DNA from: Luteolibacter sp. Y139
GTDB lineage: Bacteria > Verrucomicrobiota > Verrucomicrobiia > Verrucomicrobiales > Akkermansiaceae
Direction: 5' to 3'
DNA: 64,000 bases
NCBI RefSeq assembly: GCF_038066715.1
Contig: NZ_JBBUKT010000011.1
Span: forward strand, 181,763-245,762
Position numbers and translations under genes: made by a program. Position 1 is the stretch's first letter, and each line of letters begins with the position of its first letter. Of this stretch, positions 17,301 to 25,711 are shown in pieces. Below the pieces are notes generated by a model that had not been told where the DNA came from, made no database searches, and was given only the letters and a program-made list of their open reading frames with translations.

Positions 17301-18094
17301 TGGCCGATGACCTCGTCGATTTCCATCGCGCCGCTTCTGCAGTGACAGTGGATGGCGGGTTCAACGTGAACTCGACGAGTGTCGATGCGTGGGAAGCGCT
17401 GCTGCTTTCCTCGCTGGGGGTTCAAGGAGGTGATACCGTCACCTTCCCCCGGATCTTCAATCTTCCCCGCGGGAACTGGGATGGCAAGGATGCCTCCTCC
17501 CAGGATGCATGGACCGGCCAGCGTGCGCTGAGTCGTGGCGAGGTGAAGAAGCTGGCCCAGTCGATCGTGGAGGAAGTCAAGCTGCGCGGGCCGTTCCTTT
17601 CGCTGGCGGACTTCGTGAACCGCCGCCTGCGCGAGGACGAAACGGGCAAGATGGGTGCGCTCGAAGCCGCGCTGAAGCGGAGTGGCATCAACTCCGCCTT
17701 CCGCCAGAGCTACCCGCTCAACAACACCAAGTCGCTGCCCAACTACAAGCACATGGACAACATCAAGGATCCGACGCGCGTGGAGCAGACGCTCAAGCCC
17801 GACACGGGTGCGTGGGGAGCGCTGGGCAATCTCACGCAGGCGGATCTTCTCCAATCGCTGGGCCCGGTGCTCTCGGCGCGCTCGGACACTTTCGTGATCC
17901 GGACCTACGGCAGCTCGCTCGATGCGGATGGCAAGGTGATCGCCGAAGCGTGGTGTGAGGCGGTGGTGCAGCGGACGCCGGTGCCGCTGGTGGCGGATCA
18001 AAGCGGGCTCAATCCCGACACCTCGAAGCCGATCGATTTCGGGCGGACTTTCGAAGTGAAGCGTTTCCGCTGGCTGCACCGCGATGAGATCTGA
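14387..18094 (+). CDS. Giant type IV pilin-like protein A1 (Verru_Chthon cassette protein A family)
   Basis: About 1235 residues. A prepilin-like leader ends at G26, followed by F27 and a hydrophobic helix (FSLLTSLMLMVLLTVLAVGL). Mature position 5 is Thr, not the Glu of major pilins. Conserved blocks shared with the 56192 protein include AGPDQRVT, HLYPRVVLWNPYN, FIWHPTYA, YDLSYE.NH.LWDRYFLS, NVNST, RGPFLS..DFVNRRL and DTFVIR.YG. The C-terminal DFVNRRL region recalls the helix-hairpin-helix part of GspK. I recognise this as the family known as Verru_Chthon cassette protein A, but the usual B, C and D pilin genes are not adjacent. The start codon is uncertain: no in-frame ATG precedes the leader, so TTG at 14387 or 14423 is used. 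Confidence 0.83.
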   Translation: MKKRVRSVWSPALKTSPTPLRAHEKGFSLLTSLMLMVLLTVLAVGLLGLSSIEIRSSSRNVAMQQARANARMAMVMAVGSLQKYAGPDQRVTGPSDFLASQGSGGSAKQPHWTAVWKSVMPDGGPVIRRQGNGGGLRDRRSLEGWNVQDDLLAQLVSGNENGTKYTGDSDAGNESSQEVLVGKGSLGNDVQDNSGSIVRVPKVAIAETEDGKPSGEYAWWVGDLGTKANIATADHFAEKSGSTIRRLQIAQDYSVAGSGQADSENEDRERFVSPGEFGLQTSGGDASLAKEHFHDFTTDSESLLVDVRDGGLKKDLTAYLLGTGNIGDLPNAPGMEGLGVKDDDNLIGAPNKQAESFMADGGESSRMTEVSPSFQLLRDFAKRADSTPLTMRTANPDYPQTRQRKDDQVGYGGHNTMPVEFKNRTKSDVTPVLVESSIYYNLSYYDTNDTDTRFKTGLRLHLYPRVVLWNPYNTSLKVGASMVGMQINGAKEIEVTLTDGRKQIYKMCWGRMTNERGQYSGTRRGTHYFQLEGTTIGPGETVVFSPSGNRPYEMEKLSANVLTPGLAPDPTRSFYMDKRPDDEPPNPGPPSEKHSLFHTYQSRPPNAAIRDDRTLTIPVKWREVVGAIPAGNVQAAGYTQADDYWMFWKPFPPGAKANSLTEFNNLPHGRWVSCAYQYGDEDEFPVQWSASTDLVPFQKSDSAGVTRQIPDRRTRDGFRMRWFREPQSNVDGSGSLKGTPHLEDSPIADWNVRASYSFRSAMENVTDVAPHFFGIYTRDLFDDDVSWNNMMPRGSGGTQLGDPFGQPVSGMSRILFDVPRTGAEVVSLGAFQHLKFSEFIWHPTYAFGNSLADPRCERSMTQPDRAKDVNSRDGGWNRDSIGYSTDGRSNNNNAGTASDPDNWAYAARGMLEHIAKEQNTIFDLSYELNHSLWDRYFLSTGTNREKSDFVKDPASHPLPNGRLRPVNASKDLADDLVDFHRAASAVTVDGGFNVNSTSVDAWEALLLSSLGVQGGDTVTFPRIFNLPRGNWDGKDASSQDAWTGQRALSRGEVKKLAQSIVEEVKLRGPFLSLADFVNRRLREDETGKMGALEAALKRSGINSAFRQSYPLNNTKSLPNYKHMDNIKDPTRVEQTLKPDTGAWGALGNLTQADLLQSLGPVLSARSDTFVIRTYGSSLDADGKVIAEAWCEAVVQRTPVPLVADQSGLNPDTSKPIDFGRTFEVKRFRWLHRDEI

Positions 18095-18147
18095 GTGCGC
18101 CCTTCTTGAATGAAACCGACAATTTGCCAGTATCCGATCCAACACCC

Positions 18148-19737
18148 ATGAGTCCGTTCCGTCCTGTTTTCCCGCTCGCCTCGCCGCGCCTTAGCCGCCG
18201 CTCCTTTCTCGGGGCTTCCAGTTCGATGCTCGTCGCCTTGAGCGCGGGCCGGGCTTGGAGCAATGAACCGATGGTGAGGGAGAAGCCGTCTTTCCAAGCC
18301 TATCCCTTCCAGCTCGGAGTGGCGTCGGGCGATCCATCCGCGGATGGCTTCGTGCTGTGGACGCGGCTGGCGCCGGAGCCGCTTGCCGGTGGCGGCATGC
18401 CGCGGGAGGCCGTCTATGTTTCGTGGCAGGTGGCGGAAGATGAAGCGATGACGAAGGTGGTCGCCAGCGGCAAGGAGATCGCGAGTCCGGATTGGGCGCA
18501 CTCGGTGCATGTCGAGGTCACCGGTCTGAAGCCGGATCGCTGGTACTGGTATCAATTCAAGGCCGGTGCTGAAATCAGTCCGCCGGGACGCGCGCGCACA
18601 CTCGCGGGTCCGGGGGCATCACTGAGCGAGACTTCGCCGTTGAAGATGACCTTCGCTTCCTGCCAGCACTTCGAGTCCGGCTTCTATACGGCCTACCAGC
18701 ACATGCTTGCGGAGAGCCCGGATCTGGTATTCCACCTTGGCGACTATATCTACGAGGGATCGGGCCGGGATGGACAGGTGCGCAAGCACAACAGCGCGGA
18801 GATCATGACGCTGGAGGACTACCGCAATCGTCATGCCCAATATCGCTCGGATCCATCGCTCCAGGCGATGCACGCCGCCGCACCGTGGGTGGTCACGTGG
18901 GATGACCACGAGGTGGACAACAACTACGCCAACGACATCCCCGAGGAGAAGGGGCCGATGGAGCACGAGGCCTTCCTGAGGCGCCGGGCGGCTGCCTACC
19001 AGGCCTACTACGAGCACATGCCGCTGCGCGCCGCCTGCGTGCCGAAGGGCCCGGGCATGAAACTCTATCGTAGCGTTCGCCACGGCAGCCTGGTGGATTT
19101 TCACGTGCTCGATACCCGCCAGTATCGCACCGATCAACCGAACCATGACAAGAATGGTCCGGCATCGATGGATCCCAATGGTACCCTGATGGGCGGCGTC
19201 CAGCGCGAGTGGTTGTTCGGTGAATTGAAGAACTCCCGTGCTGCGTGGAACGTGCTCGCCCAGCAGGTGATGATGGCGCGCGTGAGCCTGAGCAATGGCC
19301 CGGGGGAAATGTGCAGCATGGACCAGTGGCCGGGCTACGAGGTCGAACGGGAAGCGCTGCTGCGTGCCTTCGTGGACCTGAAGGTTTCCAATCCGGTGGT
19401 GCTCACCGGTGACATCCACACGCATTGGGCGAACGAACTGCCCGTGGCACCGACCCAGGCGGATGCGCCGATCGCGGCGACCGAGTTCGTTTGCTCGTCC
19501 ATCACCTCGAAGGGCGATGGTACCGATCATCCGGCTGGCTTGGAGCGGATCCTTTCAGAGCACCCCTTTGTGAAATACCATAGTGATCAGCGCGGCTATG
19601 TGAGCTGCGTGATCGACGCCAAGTCGTGGCGCAGTGATTTCCGGACGGTGGAATACGTGAGCCGGCCGGGTGCTCCGCTCAAGACGGAGGCATCGTTTGT
19701 GGTCGAGAGCGGCCGCGTTGCCTTGAACAAGGCTTGA
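18148..19737 (+). CDS. phoD: Tat-exported alkaline phosphatase D
   Basis: The ATG at 18148 gives 529 residues. A twin-arginine signal is present (SRRSFLGASSSMLVALSAG). The PhoD N-terminal beta-sandwich (FQLGVASGDPSADGFVLWTR) precedes the metallophosphoesterase core, with metal-ligand motifs FASCQHFESGFYTAYQHM, HLGDYIYEG, WDDHEVDNNYA and TGDIHTHWANE. PhoD enzymes use Fe3+/Ca2+ and release phosphate from mono- and diesters outside the cytoplasm; the Tat route fits folding with metal inside the cell. The gene follows A1 by 53 bp and ends at a strong terminator. A TTG at 18106 would add residues before the signal and is less likely. Confidence 0.95.
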   Translation: MSPFRPVFPLASPRLSRRSFLGASSSMLVALSAGRAWSNEPMVREKPSFQAYPFQLGVASGDPSADGFVLWTRLAPEPLAGGGMPREAVYVSWQVAEDEAMTKVVASGKEIASPDWAHSVHVEVTGLKPDRWYWYQFKAGAEISPPGRARTLAGPGASLSETSPLKMTFASCQHFESGFYTAYQHMLAESPDLVFHLGDYIYEGSGRDGQVRKHNSAEIMTLEDYRNRHAQYRSDPSLQAMHAAAPWVVTWDDHEVDNNYANDIPEEKGPMEHEAFLRRRAAAYQAYYEHMPLRAACVPKGPGMKLYRSVRHGSLVDFHVLDTRQYRTDQPNHDKNGPASMDPNGTLMGGVQREWLFGELKNSRAAWNVLAQQVMMARVSLSNGPGEMCSMDQWPGYEVEREALLRAFVDLKVSNPVVLTGDIHTHWANELPVAPTQADAPIAATEFVCSSITSKGDGTDHPAGLERILSEHPFVKYHSDQRGYVSCVIDAKSWRSDFRTVEYVSRPGAPLKTEASFVVESGRVALNKA

Positions 19738-19768
19738 GGTAGGAGCTGAGGGTTTGTTCGTGCGCGAG

Positions 19769-19805
19769 AGGCTGCCTTCCGATTGGGGGGCAGCCTTTTC
19801 TTTGT
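19769..19805 (+). terminator. Rho-independent terminator of phoD
   Basis: An AGGCTGCC/GGCAGCCT stem (19769-19776 with 19789-19796) encloses a 12-base loop and is followed by TTTTCTTTG. It lies 32 bp after the phoD stop. Confidence 0.8.
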
Positions 19806-19888
19806 CTGAGAGGAAGGCTGCTTGTGTGGTGCGTGGCCCCAGCTTTGGGCGGATGAAGTTGGTGAAGGCCGCTCTTTTCTTGGCTTCG

Positions 19889-19905
19889 TCCGGCTGAAGC
19901 CGGGA
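19889..19905. repeat. Short palindrome, possible interspersed repeat
   Basis: TCCGGCTGAAGCCGGGA is a near-perfect palindrome in the gap between the phoD terminator and the terminator of the giant gene. It has no T-tract. It may be a remnant of a dispersed REP-like element; only one copy is in this window. Confidence 0.35.
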
Positions 19906-19945
19906 CTACTTACAACTTGAGTCGGGGCCGATGGGATAGCGGCAT

Positions 19946-19978
19946 GAAAAAGGCCGCCTCCTTGCGGAGGCGGCCTTG
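19946..19978 (-). terminator. Rho-independent terminator of the 1840-residue protein gene
   Basis: Read on the minus strand, AGGCCGCCTC and GAGGCGGCCT pair across a short CGCAAG loop (about 19951-19976) and are followed by TTTTTC. It lies about 30 bp past the stop codon of the upstream minus-strand gene. Confidence 0.82.
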
Positions 19979-20008
19979 GTGGTTTGGGGATTCAGCAGGA
20001 GCGATCGC

Positions 20009-23000
20009 TCATTTGGTGTAGTCCACCGTGAGGCGACCGAAGACCTTGGTGCTGCTGTTGGGCAGCTGGCCCTTGATATCGGAGGCGTCGTTGACCGTGG
20101 GGGTCAGGGTGCTCCAGTTCTTCAGGTCGGTGCTGATCTGCAGCTTGTAGGTCACTCCCGGGTCGACTGCGGCTTCGGCTCCCTTGTGGAAGCTGATGAC
20201 GCCATTCACACCGAGCTGCGGCAGCACGTTGAAGGCCCGCGGGTTCAGGCCGAGTGCGTACTCGACCACGGCCGAGATGCCGTCGTGGTCCTGGTCTTCA
20301 TCCACGTTCGATCCGGGGATTCCGTTGGCGGAGGCCCAGTTGTCGAATGAGCCGGGGCTGTAGATCGCGGTCTGGATCCGGAGCATCGGAGCACCACTGG
20401 ACAGGAGCGGGTGGTCGATCACGCCTGGCAGGAAGGGCTGCCAGCCATCGGTCGTTTCCGGTTTCACGTCGAAGCCGAAGTTGTCGTCGCCGGTGCGCCA
20501 GTTGGCGACCACGGAGGTGACATCGATGTAGTTGGTCGTGTTTTGACCCATGCTGCCGAAGCGGACCGCGGCGGGTGCGATGTGCGTGCCGACCACGGGG
20601 CCGAGGTTTCCGTAGCGGGTTGCCGGGGGTGTCTCGACTTGCCAGTCCGTGATCATCTGATGCACGGCGTAGGGTCCGGGGCTCTGGGCATTGGAAGAGC
20701 CGCCGTAGAATGGCGAGTGGGTCGCGAGGATCAGCTCGGCCTTCACGATTTCCTCGCCGATCGGGATGGTCTCTCCGCCTTCCGTGCCGAACTCCACCGG
20801 GAACTTCAGCAGCATCTCGGTGGTGCCGGTGGTGGGGTCGTTGAGGTCAAGGAACACCGTATCGACCAGCGATCCATCCTGGGTGGGCGACTGGCTGTTC
20901 ACGATCGCCGAGCGATCCGCCAGGAAGTAGTAGTCCTTCACCGGTAGGGTCGTGTAGGTGACTTCGAGCTTAGGCCGCAGCAGTGGGTTGGTATTGCCCA
21001 CGGTGTCGTAGTTCCAGCCGTCGGTGGTCGGCGAGGAGAAGATCGAGAAACCGTAGTTCGGCTCGCCTTCCGCCCATGCCTTGACGATCTGGGTGACGTC
21101 CGCCGTGCCGACTTGACCCTGAGCCATGCCGGTGTAGCCGGCCACGGGGAGTCCATAGGAAGCACCGCGAGCGCCTTCGAGGCCGTCGAAGGTGTTAGGA
21201 TTCGGGTCACCGCCGAGGCTGGCGTAGGTGGTGGAATCATTGACCGCCACCATCAGGCGATCGATCGCCCAAGGGCCGGGCGACTGGGCATTGCTCACGG
21301 TGGCGGTGGTCAGGATCAGCTTGGCATCGATGACTTCAGCGCCGGGTGGGATCTGGCCGGGACCGGTGCCGAAGATGTTGGAGAAGCGGATCAGGCCATT
21401 GGTATCTTCGCTGGCATCGGCCGGACCGGGATTTCCGTCCACGGCGTACTGTTGCACCGCGGAGCCGTTCTGAGCCGTGCCGTTTTCACCGACGCGGCGA
21501 TCCCATTGGCCGGTGTAACCATTGATGCCCTGCTGGAAGCTGGTGGTGAACTTTGGAATCACCACGCTGCCATTGAGGATGGTGCCGATGGCAGCATTAT
21601 AAACGCCGACCGTGTAGCCCGATCCGGGAGTGATCGTGACGTTTACCGTTTCAGCCGGCTCGAGGGTGGCATCGCCATTCGCGGAAACCGGGACCACCAC
21701 GGACGAGACGCCGATGGGGAAGGTCACCGTGCCGGGAAGGGTGGCATAGTCGCTACCCGCCGTGGCAGTGCCGCTGACCGCGTAGCTCACCGTGAGCGCG
21801 CTCGCGGTGCTGCCGGAGCGGGTGAAGGTGAACTCGATGTGATCCGGGCTGTTCTCCGTCGCCTGCTTGTCGGTGGCGAGGACGACGACCTCATCGCCGT
21901 GGATCACGACCGGATTGTGCGGCACCACCAGGAAGCGGAAGCCGCCGGCCTGGAACTGTCCGCTGAGGCCGGGCAGGTCCTGCGAGAAGACCACGAAGGA
22001 ATTTCCAACCGCGGAGTAAGACATCACGTTGTCACCGGCGGGTCCGACATTGGTGTCGGCGACGATGAAGAGTGACGAGTTGGATGGGTTGATGATGTTG
22101 CCATCGCCGATGGTGATCTCGTAGCCCTGCGTGCCGCGATTGACCGTGGCGCCGACGAACTTGAGCTCGTCATTGAGGATTTGGAGAGTGCCGGCTTCCG
22201 CGACCTGGCCGCTGAAGACCTGGGTGGCGGTGGTGGGAACGAAGACGAAGCCAAACGGGGCGTCTTCGCGGTTCTGGCTGTTGTCGACCACGTTGACGAT
22301 CCAGTTCTGGCCGCTGATGGCGACCGAGACCACATTGTCAGAGGTGTCTCCGACTGGCATGGCCAGCAGGTTGCCGACGGTGGGCAGGCCGCTGATCTGA
22401 TAGGTGCCGAGGGCGGTGCGGGTGATGGTCACGCCGGCCGGCAGATTCTGGCTGCCGGAAATGACGGTGCCGGTCTCGTCGACATTCGCGCCGATCCAGC
22501 CATTGGCATACGGGAAGTAGCCGAGCGAGAAGCGCGAGGACTCCTCCGTGGCGATCGGATCGGTGGCACCCGGATCTTCGTTGTCGATGGTGCTGAGGAG
22601 GTATTCGCCTCCGGCACCGCGATAAGGAGCCAGGCTGTTGTCGGTGGCGGCGAGTTCGCCGACGATCGAGTGGTTGCTGGCGAGGAGGATGCCGCTGTTG
22701 AAGGAGACCGGAGAGCCGCCAACGTTCACGGCGAAGTCACCCACATCGGTGCCACCTTGCGCGAAGGCGCGAGGGGCAAGCGTGGAAGCCTCGATCTGCC
22801 AGTTGGCTGGGTCCACGGCCGCAACGTCGTCATCGATGTCAGCGTCGCCGCCGTTGACGATGCCGGCGCTGTAACCCGGAATCACGGGACCCGGAAGGGT
22901 GACCTCCACGCCGATCTCTTCCGAGAGCGATGTGGCACCGAGGGAGTCCACGGCCACCGCGGTCAGCACGTGCGAGCCGCCGAGCGGAGCATTGGTGTAG

Positions 23001-25531
23001 CTGAGTTCGAAGGGTGCCGAGGTGTCGCTGCCGAGCAGGCTGCCATTGTCATAGAAGCGGACCTGGCTGACGGCGCCGCCTGGATCGCTTGCCGCGACGG
23101 TGATCGGGATCGGCTGTCCGAAGAGGAAGCGCGCGCCGTTCACCGGGGCGGTGATTCCCACGCTTGGCAGGACGTTGTTGGTGAAGGTCTGGCCGGGTGT
23201 CCAGAAAGGAGCGTTCACGAGCGTGCCAGCCAGCGAACCGGTCGCGGTGCTGGTGATGGTGGCGCCGGTGCCTTCGGACATGTTCCAGCGGGCGACGAGG
23301 CCGGTATTGCTCGCGGTTTCGAAGTTCACTGAAGAGCGGATCTCCGTCTGCGTGCGAGCGGTGTTCCAGATGCGGACTTCATCGAGGTAGCCGTTGAAAT
23401 AGCCGGCTGGCTGGCCCGTCGAGTTGAGGGCACTGGCGAGGGCGGCTTGCTGGATGCTATCGACGCGTGGCACCAGGCCGCCGGCGTCGCGCGTGGCTTC
23501 GAGGTTGCCATCGAGGTAGAGCATCCACTTGGTGCCGTCGAAGGTGGCGGCGACGTGGTGCCATTGATCGAGCGGCACGGAGGTCTTGCCGGTGACAGGG
23601 ACGTTGATGCCGAGGTTCGAGTCCTCGAAGTCTGCGACGAGAACACCGTCCTCGCGGATGCCGAGGAAGTAGTTCATGTCCAGGTTCGATTGGTCGGCCT
23701 GGTCGCGGCCCTTGCTGATGAGCGGTGCGGCGATCACGCCGCCGGCGCCGGTCGTGGTGGTGATGCCGGTGCCGACGCGACGGAACCACGTTTCCAGCGT
23801 GAAGGTGGAGAGCTTGAGCGAAGCAGGATCGCCGAGGCCGACGTATTCATTCACGCCATTGAAGTAGAGGCCGCCCGATCCACCTGGAGGCGTCACGGTG
23901 TAGACGATCGGGTGGGCGTAAGTGCGGGACCCGTCATTGTCCACGGCCACTGCGTCGACCTGCGCACCTGTGGGCAAGTTATAGACCGGAGTGGTGTAGG
24001 AGTAGGGAGCGGTGGTGTCCGTCGATGCGAGTTGGCCATTGATGTAGAACTCGACCGCAGTCACGAAACCCGGAGCCGTATCGGCGGCGTCGGCGGTGAT
24101 GGTGACGCTATTGCCAGTGAGGATCTCCGCGCCATTGGCCGGTGAGGTGATCGACACGGTGGGCTGTGTGTTCGATGGCTGGGTGGTGAGGAAGACGAAG
24201 TTGAACATGTCTTCATCGCCCGTCGCGCCGTCTTCCAGCACGGGCTCACCCATGGCGGGAACGATGTCGCGGCTTTCGATGACCCAGCCGCCCGCGGTGG
24301 CGTCCCACTGGTAGGAGACGATGTTGTCGAGGTTCTTGGGGCCGCCGGTGCAAGGCGTCACGATCAGGGTGCCGGTGGTGGCCGTCTGATTCGGGATTTT
24401 CAGCAGCCAGCGACCTTGGGTCGGTGCCGTGGTGAAGGTGAGCGCCACGCCGGTGGCGGTGGCAGTGGGAGCGTGGTCCAGCGTGATGGTGGAGCCATTC
24501 ACGGCGGCCACCTTGGTGTCGGCGGGGATGCCGGTGCCGGTGACGGCTTGGCCGACCGTGATGCCGATGGCGCTGGTCACGACCACATCGAACTCAAGCT
24601 CGGTGGTATTCGCCGTGGTGTTCACCGGTGGAAAGGATTCCACCAGCTTGGTCACTGTGAAATTGCCGCCGGAGATTTCCGCGGAGCCATCGCTCTGGAT
24701 GCGGCCGACTGCGGTCACGAGGTCGCTGCCGGCGGCTGCCACCGGAACGTAGACGAAGGCGATCGGGTCGCGTTCGAGGCCGGTGCCATCGCTCTCATTG
24801 TCCTTGAGCGTGACGTTGAAGGAGCCGTTCGCATTGTCAGAGGAGAGCGCGTAGTTGTCCTCGTTCTTTTGGCCGGTGACGAGCAGCACGCCATTTTGAG
24901 AGGTGGCGGGAATGCCACGCCAGTTCAGGGTGCTCAGGTTGATGACGAAATTGCCACCGGCGTTGTCGATGAAGTGGGTGCCGTTGACGATGCCGGGAGT
25001 GGCGGTGAGGATGTCCTGCACGCCGCCATTGGTGCCGGAGGAGTTCTTGGTGTGTCCGCCGAGCCAGCCTTCATGGAAGGGGAAGTAGGCGGCCGCGAGG
25101 TTCATGTTGAACTCGTAGTTGTTCGGCGCCGAGGAGAGCGGGATGAAGAAGTAGGCACCGCTTCCCGTTCCGCTGATATCGGACAGAGGGGTAACGTATT
25201 TGGTGCCTGCCTGGGGCGGTGTGTCGCCGCCAGCGGTGTTGTCGCGACCGTTTTCGCGGACGGAGGTGATCATCACGCCGTTGGCCGGGTCGGTGTCGTA
25301 GCCGAACCTTACGTCGAAGTCGCCGCGATTGGCGCCGGTGCAGCTGAAGTTCGGCGTGCTGCCGGGTGCGACGGCGATGGAAACCGCGGGATCGATCTCG
25401 GTCAGACCGCGGTTGGAGTTGTTGAGCTGGATGACGTCGAGGTTGCCGTATTCAAGAGCCGGCAGGCCTCCTGTTAGACAAAGTGCGGCGGACGATGCCG
25501 CAATAAAGTTTATTCTCATGACGGGGCGCAT
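20009..25531 (-). CDS. Giant exported multidomain adhesin-like protein
   Basis: An 1840-residue product with a signal peptide (FIAASSAALCLTGGLPALEYG). Approximate domain order: N-terminal beta domain 28-300; Ig-like 455-545 (SITSPANGAEILTGNSV); LamG 554-770 (LYFNGVNEYVGLG; QWHHVAATFDGTKWMLYLDG); a second Ig-like 790-875 (GITAPVNGARF); a diverged copy of the N-terminal domain 890-1210 (GYFPYANGWIGANV; PFGFVFVP); Calx-beta 1215-1310 (SGSTASALTVSYAVSGTATA); two DNRLRE domains ~1320-1700, each with NAQSPGP; and a C-terminal acidic DEDQDHDGISAVVEYALGLN module. This is a surface or matrix carbohydrate/Ca2+-binding architecture. An alternative ATG at 25519 would remove four residues. The substrate is unknown. 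Confidence 0.87.
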   Translation of the reverse strand: MRPVMRINFIAASSAALCLTGGLPALEYGNLDVIQLNNSNRGLTEIDPAVSIAVAPGSTPNFSCTGANRGDFDVRFGYDTDPANGVMITSVRENGRDNTAGGDTPPQAGTKYVTPLSDISGTGSGAYFFIPLSSAPNNYEFNMNLAAAYFPFHEGWLGGHTKNSSGTNGGVQDILTATPGIVNGTHFIDNAGGNFVINLSTLNWRGIPATSQNGVLLVTGQKNEDNYALSSDNANGSFNVTLKDNESDGTGLERDPIAFVYVPVAAAGSDLVTAVGRIQSDGSAEISGGNFTVTKLVESFPPVNTTANTTELEFDVVVTSAIGITVGQAVTGTGIPADTKVAAVNGSTITLDHAPTATATGVALTFTTAPTQGRWLLKIPNQTATTGTLIVTPCTGGPKNLDNIVSYQWDATAGGWVIESRDIVPAMGEPVLEDGATGDEDMFNFVFLTTQPSNTQPTVSITSPANGAEILTGNSVTITADAADTAPGFVTAVEFYINGQLASTDTTAPYSYTTPVYNLPTGAQVDAVAVDNDGSRTYAHPIVYTVTPPGGSGGLYFNGVNEYVGLGDPASLKLSTFTLETWFRRVGTGITTTTGAGGVIAAPLISKGRDQADQSNLDMNYFLGIREDGVLVADFEDSNLGINVPVTGKTSVPLDQWHHVAATFDGTKWMLYLDGNLEATRDAGGLVPRVDSIQQAALASALNSTGQPAGYFNGYLDEVRIWNTARTQTEIRSSVNFETASNTGLVARWNMSEGTGATITSTATGSLAGTLVNAPFWTPGQTFTNNVLPSVGITAPVNGARFLFGQPIPITVAASDPGGAVSQVRFYDNGSLLGSDTSAPFELSYTNAPLGGSHVLTAVAVDSLGATSLSEEIGVEVTLPGPVIPGYSAGIVNGGDADIDDDVAAVDPANWQIEASTLAPRAFAQGGTDVGDFAVNVGGSPVSFNSGILLASNHSIVGELAATDNSLAPYRGAGGEYLLSTIDNEDPGATDPIATEESSRFSLGYFPYANGWIGANVDETGTVISGSQNLPAGVTITRTALGTYQISGLPTVGNLLAMPVGDTSDNVVSVAISGQNWIVNVVDNSQNREDAPFGFVFVPTTATQVFSGQVAEAGTLQILNDELKFVGATVNRGTQGYEITIGDGNIINPSNSSLFIVADTNVGPAGDNVMSYSAVGNSFVVFSQDLPGLSGQFQAGGFRFLVVPHNPVVIHGDEVVVLATDKQATENSPDHIEFTFTRSGSTASALTVSYAVSGTATAGSDYATLPGTVTFPIGVSSVVVPVSANGDATLEPAETVNVTITPGSGYTVGVYNAAIGTILNGSVVIPKFTTSFQQGINGYTGQWDRRVGENGTAQNGSAVQQYAVDGNPGPADASEDTNGLIRFSNIFGTGPGQIPPGAEVIDAKLILTTATVSNAQSPGPWAIDRLMVAVNDSTTYASLGGDPNPNTFDGLEGARGASYGLPVAGYTGMAQGQVGTADVTQIVKAWAEGEPNYGFSIFSSPTTDGWNYDTVGNTNPLLRPKLEVTYTTLPVKDYYFLADRSAIVNSQSPTQDGSLVDTVFLDLNDPTTGTTEMLLKFPVEFGTEGGETIPIGEEIVKAELILATHSPFYGGSSNAQSPGPYAVHQMITDWQVETPPATRYGNLGPVVGTHIAPAAVRFGSMGQNTTNYIDVTSVVANWRTGDDNFGFDVKPETTDGWQPFLPGVIDHPLLSSGAPMLRIQTAIYSPGSFDNWASANGIPGSNVDEDQDHDGISAVVEYALGLNPRAFNVLPQLGVNGVISFHKGAEAAVDPGVTYKLQISTDLKNWSTLTPTVNDASDIKGQLPNSSTKVFGRLTVDYTK

Positions 25532-25711
25532 GAAGCGAAACCCGTTTCATAACCGACGACACTCGCACTGAAACAGTTTGGTAACTTGTTCTACATCAAT
25601 GTCTCGAAACCGTAACATGGGTTTCCGGGACGCGTGACGTGACTGCCACGTGAGGATGGAACGCACTTTGACAGAGCGAGTTCCACTGCGGCCATGCGGC
25701 CATCTAACAGA

